From Bryoerythrophyllum caledonicum (taxonomy: Eukaryota; Streptophyta; Bryopsida; Pottiales; Pottiaceae), in contig OZ020526.1 of NCBI GenBank assembly GCA_963971425.1, positions 5,917,976 through 5,981,975 of the forward strand: DNA of 64,000 nucleotides, read 5' to 3'. Of the stretch, positions 58,036-64,000 are shown in pieces (position 1 is the first letter of the stretch; each line of letters opens with the position of its first letter). The notes beneath the pieces are model-generated. The model made no database searches. It was not told the DNA's origin and was given only the letters and a program-made list of their open reading frames with translations. A program made the position numbers and the translations under genes.

Positions 58036-58890
58036 TTAAGCAATTTTGCCCTCACCAAATAAAAGTGCATTTGGGTACAACGGCGGCCATTGCGAACAAA
58101 AGTGCCAAAATTGCAAAAAAAATGTTTTTCAAGAAAAAAAATTTGAGCTTGTGCAACAATATTATGTACAACCATGGTTGTTAATATTGGAAGCGAATTT
58201 CTGGCATTTTCAACTAATTTGAGGTGGCCCTTTGTTAATACTAGATAAATGTATATTTAATATAGTTTTACAATATTTCAAAGATAGATTTGAAGGATTG
58301 TAGTATACAAACAGGCGTAATCACAAAAAAAACATACTTTATGCAAGGGTTGGCAGTTGATTAAATGATATTCTATGTAGTACATAATGCATATAATGGT
58401 AGAAACTAAATATAAATGCTTCTACAAACGGACTTAGCATGAATAGTAAAAATACCTTTACTCTATAGGATTAATGACATAACGTCTTACATCAGTCTTA
58501 GAATATACTACTCTTACACATACACTATATAGCAATTACCATGCACAACTAGTATACTCTCATAAAGGCACGCTATCTACTCCATAGAATTTAGGGCTGC
58601 TTGCAAACGGTTGTCATCGATAGCTTCAATTTGCATTGCGATATATTATAGTATGTGAGCCTTAGCTGATTGAAGAATGTGAATCCTGCTTTCAACCTGC
58701 ACTCCAAATATATTGCGCTTTCTCTACCCGTTGGCCCCGGACATGGTTCTTTCCGGTGTGTCTACCAATGAAAAAATGCATGCATCTTTCTCAATCCAAC
58801 TATGGCTCTCCCCATTTGGCTCCCAGAATGAATCCATGCAGTTTGCATACCACTGTGCAGAAGACCCATGTCCATCAACAACCCCAGGGT
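58036..58890. other. AT-rich spacer without genes
   Basis: No gene recognised between the two hAT-type loci. Confidence 0.5.
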
Positions 58891-58897
58891 TGTCATA

Positions 58898-59205
58898 ACG
58901 GACGGGTTGAGGTGATCGGACGGGACAACCGGACGGGCGGTTCGGACGGCACGGATGGACGGTTTGGACGGATTGCCCGAAGAGCGCCCAGTAATTTTTT
59001 GCAAGTAAGAAATTTTTACTGTGATCGCCACGTCACATATGGATGTGTCACGCCACCGTGGCACTAGGGCGGGGACGTCTTCATGAGGGGTGGGGATGTC
59101 TCCGCCCAAGGGGCGGAGACACCTCCCATGGGGCGGGGACGTCTCCGCCCCTCATGTAGGCGTCCCCGCCCCTCATGTAGGCGTCCACGCCCCTGCATCA
59201 TTGAG
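58898..59205. repeat. Left repeat cluster of hAT element 2
   Basis: 58898-58985 is a run of GGACGG-type motifs (at least seven). 59069-59205 holds several copies of the palindrome-like GGCGGGGACGTCTCCGCC with TCATG(A/T)AGG spacers. The second motif recurs at 63240-63385 beyond the other end of the transposase gene. Clustered subterminal motifs are where hAT transposases bind. Confidence 0.6.
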
Positions 59206-59410
59206 CGGATAGGCCTTAATGTCTGGAAGCAAAATCTGTTTATTACATTAAAAAGTTTCACGATAAAACAAGAATTTCCTAATCTCATACTTCCAAACGA
59301 AGTAATATCTTGTAGTTATCTAAGAAACCTTTTTCTCTCCTAGCTTCTTCTATGAATTATCACAACTCTCTTGATTTCGCATACATATATGTAGTTACTT
59401 TTCTTGTCCT

Positions 59411-62400
59411 TTAATTATTCAAACGGCCCGATCTGCGCACTCCTTTGGTGGATGGGCCACCCATAACCGCATCTCGAAGGACGATATCATCATCATCTAG
59501 TGCCTCATCGCAATCTGGACGGTTGTCATCATCAGCTCCTTCACCGCTCTCATCTGAGAATTCTCCATTGCTACCATCCGTAGTCCAAAAGCCCTCTATT
59601 TCAGAGTTGTCATTGCGAAGCTCTACCACTGTTTCACCATCGCAACGCGAGCGTCTAAATCTCTTTTGTCGATGTGCGTAAGGATCATCGCCGTCGGAAT
59701 TTATGGTTGGGCCGCTGGTAGGACGAATTGCTCGATTCGGAACAACAAATGCCGGAGTTGTCGAAGAGCGTCCTGGAAGATACGTGTCCAAAAACGGTTG
59801 TACAACCACGTTCGGATCTCGTGCCCCTATTCCAAAGAGGGGACGTCTACGATGCCTTGAGGAGGATGCTTCGCTGTTGTTTCTTCCTTCACGGCCTTTA
59901 GCCGCTCCATGGCCTCTAGACCCTCCACGAGCATTAGTCCTTGCACTCGGTTGTATATATTGACCCATTGGATGAAGAGGTGTCCTTGTAGCGGCCAAAG
60001 GGGGTCTGCCATTTCTGGTAGTAGTAGCGGAAGTGTTTAGACCCATCCCCTCAATGCCTACACTTCGTTGGAAAGGTCCATACATGGCATTCGCTGTTCT
60101 AGGAGAAGAAGAATTCCGGGAAGGCGGCGTTGGTACATTCTGGTCATTGATAACTGTAGGCAACACCACAACCGGAGATGGTTGTGGCTCAAGGTCCTCT
60201 GCGAATGCAAAAGCATCATCGGGGTCTACATATTACAGGTCAAAACGCTTTCGCTGATTAACAACCCTTTCATTTATTCAAGTCGTCCCTACAATTGTTG
60301 TGTTTATAACATTTGCGTTAGAGTCTTCTTGAACGACTCCACTGCTATGAAATGATGCACCCATTCCAATAGGGCTCTCTTGGCCATACCGGTTTTCAAT
60401 CGATGCTTGGTTGTTTCGAGTCGCAGTATTTGCTGCGTTCTCTCCCGCTCCGTTGTTGTCGCCATCTCCATTTCCACCACCATAGTCTGATGGGGAATTG
60501 TCCTCATCGCGAACATTCCCGACATTGCCCCCCCCCCTTTCAGGCTCTTCAAGGTTAGTCACATTTGGGTTGTCGCTCTCTGAGGAAGTAGACAAAGGTT
60601 GCACTTCATGAATGCCCTCATTTTGAGGAAGATGAGGCGAAGGACTGCGACGAGGACTTTGATTCCAAGGTCCCCAACGACCTTGAGCCAATTCTTCTTC
60701 CACATCGTCATCATCTCCGTAATAGTTTCTCGTTTCCTCAAGATGATCGGCACCTTCCGCCCAAAGATTAGGGTGTCCACGGTACTCCAGTGGAGTGCGG
60801 GGAGCTGCCATATTGTGCTCCTCCTCTTCCTCGGCTATCAACACATCAAATTCACGATTAGGTTCACCCACCGGGACCGGCCCTAGGGCATCTGGGTTGG
60901 AATCCTCCGAGTGAATATTCGCATCGTACCATCGAACGGGATCGGCCCCTGGTCTTTGTTGAAGGCATCGGCTATTGGTATAAATATACACCAATGACGC
61001 AGCCTTTTCTGCCGCTAATCGATTTCGGCTCTTGTTGTGGACAAACAAGTACATACTTCAATTTCGTTCACAAGAGCTAGCTGAACACGTAAAGGCTAGA
61101 ATACGAACAACTATTTTAGACAATGCCTTGTCTGCGATCCTGGCCCACCATTGGTGGAGTTGAAGCTTTGTCTGGCGGATGTCACATGCCTCGGTAGGGC
61201 CATATGGTCATGTGCCCTCCTCGTACTGTGTTAACTCATATTGGACGTCCTCATATGAGACTTCCAATACCTCCATCATTTTGCGAACAACCCGATTCAA
61301 TGCTCTTTGTGCGATTCCGTCAGCCCTAAGCGCCACATTATCCATGAGGTACGAATTCAAAAGAGCCCCGGCGTAGTGAACATCGGTAAAAACCATTTGC
61401 CACCGGGCATCAAAAGATTGCTCAAGAGTGGATGCTATGTCAGCTCGTAGAGTAAAGGGTGACTCTCTCAAAGAATACACGTGTTCTCGCAAATTATGCA
61501 TCACGAGCCACGCACGACCCATGGCTGGTTCGCGGCCATCAAACACACGCAATGCCTTCAAAACATCCCCAGTCATGTGCACGTAATTCTGACATCGTTG
61601 CCAAAAGGCCACATCTTCGATGGTGAGCACCACATTACATGTTGCGGTTGATGCTTGCTCTCCATTTTGTTTGTTCCGTAGGATTGCAAAGTAGTTTACA
61701 ACACGGGAGTGGTCTTTCAACTGCTCCAACACTCCTTTGAGTCTCACCAATCGATCCAACATAAGGAAATTACAAGCAAAGCGGGTTTCAGTGGACACTA
61801 CAATATGCAGGTTTGGACTCAACTGACGAAGTGTCCCCATTGTCGAATGATGGTTTCTAATATATTTGCACAATTTCTTTGCCCTCTCTATTAAATCTTT
61901 AAATTCTTGGACCTTCCCCCAATCTTCCAACATGAGATCCAATGCATGTGCCATGCACCCCTGCTTGTGAATGTGTGGGTATGTGAGAATAATATCATCC
62001 ATCGCTCCAAGCATGTTGGGAGCCTTGTCTGTACAAATCTGTGTCACATTCTTGGAACCCACCTTCTCAATGTAAACTTTCACTTGGTCCGCTATGTACC
62101 GCATGGACTTCTTCTCACCACTGGTGTCTATGCTCCCCAAGAATACGTCACCAGTGGGGCACGACATCATTAAATTCATGAGGGGCCTCCGATGGACATC
62201 ATCCCAACCATCCGTGCATATCAACACCCCATAATTCTTGATTGCAAAACCAACTTTGGCTTCAATCTCTTTCTCAATTTGCAACCTCTTAGGTTCAATC
62301 AATCTAGTCCTCAACTGGTGATATGTAGGAGGAGTGTACTCAAACTTTGCCACAGATGTCGCCCTCACTGCATCGATGAACGCTTGATTTCGCGCCACAT

Positions 62401-62944
62401 TAAAAGGCACATTCGCTTGATAGAAAAAAGTCGCCCACTTCTCATCAAGTTCCTTCCTCTTTGCAATGTTAAAAGCATCAAGCATCCGTTGTTGATGTAG
62501 TTGCCCAGATCTAGTGGAATTCGAGGCGGTAAGACCACCCGACACATGTTCGCGGTCGTTTCCTTCAGAGAGACTAGGCACTCCTTCCTGAGGCCCACTT
62601 GTTACCCCACCCGCCACATTATTTTGAGCGTCGGATTGGCTTGAAGTGTCAATAGTTGGTGCCCTCGATGGACCACTCGGGCCTAAATCTCCGCCATACA
62701 TGTCCTCGCCGGTCATTCGTTGCGGAACAATGTTTCCACAATTGGCAAATCGACTTCGCACATAGGGAGGTAGGCTAAGACAAAGCGACCTCTCTGACTT
62801 GGCGCCGTATCCAAAGTAAGCGAACGCACGCTCACGTTTGTAGCTAAAAGTATAGTTACAGAAAACACAACTCACTTTGCCCCCGTTGTCACCAAAATTA
62901 TACCAAGGTTCCCATTCTTTTGTTTGCTTCCTTTGACTTCCCAT
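59411..62944 (-). pseudogene. hAT-type transposase pseudogene 2 (DUF659 type)
   Basis: ATG at 62944 (MGSQRKQTKEWEPWYNFGDN). A BED-like zinc region (CVFCNYTF) is followed by a DUF659 core (NYGVLICTDGWDDVHRRPL, FLGSIDTSGEK, VTQICTDKAPNMLGA, HKQGCMAHALDLML). The hAT C-terminus (FTCSASSCERN, YLFVHNKSRNRLAAEKA) lies past a stop ending the first frame at 61208. A second TGA after CERN stands where a tryptophan is expected (G-to-A). Long acidic, Gly/Asn-rich tails follow (61054-60278). A further exon starts at 60225 after an ATATGTAG acceptor and ends RRSGRLNN at 59411. Only two nonsense codons break the conserved part, so decay is modest. Confidence 0.8.
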
Positions 62945-63239
62945 TGCATTCACGGCTTATGCCAAATAATGTGCAAGTCCCGTCTAAGCCAAAATCCGGG
63001 GCTAGTTATAGTATAGATTCAGGTGAAAATGTGAGGTCTAATAGCGCTGGTGCACTGCTTGAACCAATTTTTACATCACCTCAGCCGCACACCAGTGCCG
63101 CCTGCCACCCAAGTAGACTCGCAAGGAGCTCAAACTAAATTGAGGTCCAAGGGATAGAGGCCAAGGTGACAAGCGTGAGGACAATCGGCCCTCCCCGAAC
63201 CTTTTATACACGAGCCAAGAATGGGTGGGACCTGACGTG

Positions 63240-63385
63240 CCAAGGGCGGGGACGTCTCCGTGCAGGGGCGGAGACGTCCCCGCCCTTACCCAGGCAGGGG
63301 CCGGGACGTCTCCGCCCTGCCCTATTGTGGGGAGACGTCCCCGCCCTTGTCCGGGTAAGGGCAGGGACGTCTCCCCAACCCAGGA
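63240..63385. repeat. Right repeat cluster of hAT element 2
   Basis: Five or more copies of GGCGGGGACGTCTCCG / CGGAGACGTCCCCGCC in both orientations, matching the cluster at 59069-59205. 63390-63814 beyond it shows no gene. Confidence 0.65.
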
Positions 63386-63814
63386 GAAGGAGGCCTTAGG
63401 GGCATTTTGGGTGCTTAGGCACTCCTCCTCTCCATGAGGAGGGTGGAGGTTTTAATATAGGGTACCTTATTTTTGGTTCCGACAAGATTGCGACGCACTT
63501 AAAATAAGAAGTTGGTTATGTCTACGAAGGAAGGCTTTCGGGAAAGTACTACTTTTGTCCTTTGACTGCATGCTCTCCAATAATGAACACCTTTATTAGC
63601 TCCCTTTTAGATCAAGTAGTGAATAGCATGGGAGCTATGCAAGTCCCCATCCATAACGGGTAGTATAAGCCTCTAGTAGAATGTAATGTGCAAGTTCTCT
63701 AAATAAATTGTACCATTACAAACAAAAAGGATATTTAAAACCATATAATGTTTAGATCAAAAGTATTGTTCACAAAATTGATTTGCTACGTCCTAAAGCT
63801 TTAAATACTCCTAG

Positions 63815-64000
63815 TCAATTGTAACGTTGGTGAAGGGCTCGTTCGGTCCTCCTCAGCCTACTACATGCTTGTGCCTTTTCGCTCGCGACTTGGACGTGGG
63901 TTCCGTCGGAGTCATCATCTGAACTTGACGTGTTAGTATCATAGCTAGGTGTGTCGTCCATCACAGTCATGAACTTGCCCAATCCACCTTTCGGATACTT
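63815..64000 (-). CDS. C-terminal end of an unidentified gene (runs off the window)
   Basis: A minus-strand frame is open from the window edge for 61 codons to TGA 63817-63815. It reads YPKGGLGKFMTVMDDTPSYD, then an SSSDDDSDG acidic run, then QACSRLRRTERALHQRYN. The acidic Ser/Asp stretch followed by basic helix resembles C-terminal tails of hAT-like proteins, but that is only an impression. No start is visible because it lies outside. Confidence 0.35.
   Translation of the reverse strand, partial: KYPKGGLGKFMTVMDDTPSYDTNTSSSDDDSDGTHVQVASEKAQACSRLRRTERALHQRYN

Noticed and set aside
1-64000. LTR retrotransposons and tRNA or rRNA genes
   Set aside because: No reverse transcriptase, integrase, gag or long direct terminal repeats were recognised, and no tRNA- or rRNA-like segment was seen by eye. 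A dedicated scan could still find some.

Overview
This is nuclear DNA of a land plant, most likely a non-flowering one (bryophyte-like). The evidence is a nuclear-encoded plastid ribosomal protein L18 with a transit peptide, a plant-type PC4/KIWI coactivator, a TIR-NBS-LRR gene, and an NBS-LRR gene that begins with the end of an alpha/beta-hydrolase domain. The hydrolase-NBS-LRR (HNL) architecture was first described from the liverwort Marchantia. I cannot name a species. Most of the window is transposable elements (TEs) and decayed resistance genes. Only the PC4 and L18 genes look like ordinary intact genes.

Layout. 0-5.8 kb: the end of a transposase-like gene with an AT-hook, then an F-box-like gene split by a 3.4-kb CACTA-type element. 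Removing the element plus one 3-bp target duplication restores the reading frame. 5.8-11.1 kb: AT-rich DNA with a decayed Tc1/mariner element that has long, internally repeated inverted ends. 11.2-15.6 kb: a minus-strand TIR-NBS-LRR gene whose LRR exon is broken. 17.1-21.5 kb: PC4 (+) and plastid L18 (-), convergent, each rebuilt here from four exons with consistent phase. 22.3-25.1 kb: a pogo-type DDE element. 26.1-26.5 kb: two Helitron-like 3' ends. 29.3-30.6 kb: a stand-alone alpha/beta-hydrolase pseudogene. 33.2-37.5 kb: a pogo/Tigger element flanked by TA. It lies directly against an HNL pseudogene (37.5-40.5 kb) that has lost its 5' hydrolase part.

41.2-54.2 kb is the most unusual block. 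GAGCGG-rich repeats in inverted orientation lie at its two sides. Inside are an intact 1206-residue Mutator-like (MULE) transposase with GCM-like and SWIM zinc modules, a ~1.8-kb palindrome built of 139-bp tandem units that each hold a smaller palindrome, a decayed gene resembling beta-class DNA amino-methyltransferases, a decayed charged helical-protein gene, and a second F-box-like gene. This could be one composite TE carrying accessory genes or a nest of several; the sequence alone does not settle it. 54.9-63.4 kb holds two hAT-type transposase pseudogenes. The second is flanked by GC-rich palindromic repeat clusters. A partial minus-strand reading frame runs off the right edge.

A theme across the window is loss of function by C-to-T type nonsense changes (CGA to TGA, CAA to TAA, CAG to TAG) in resistance genes and TEs alike, as expected if these loci are heavily cytosine-methylated.
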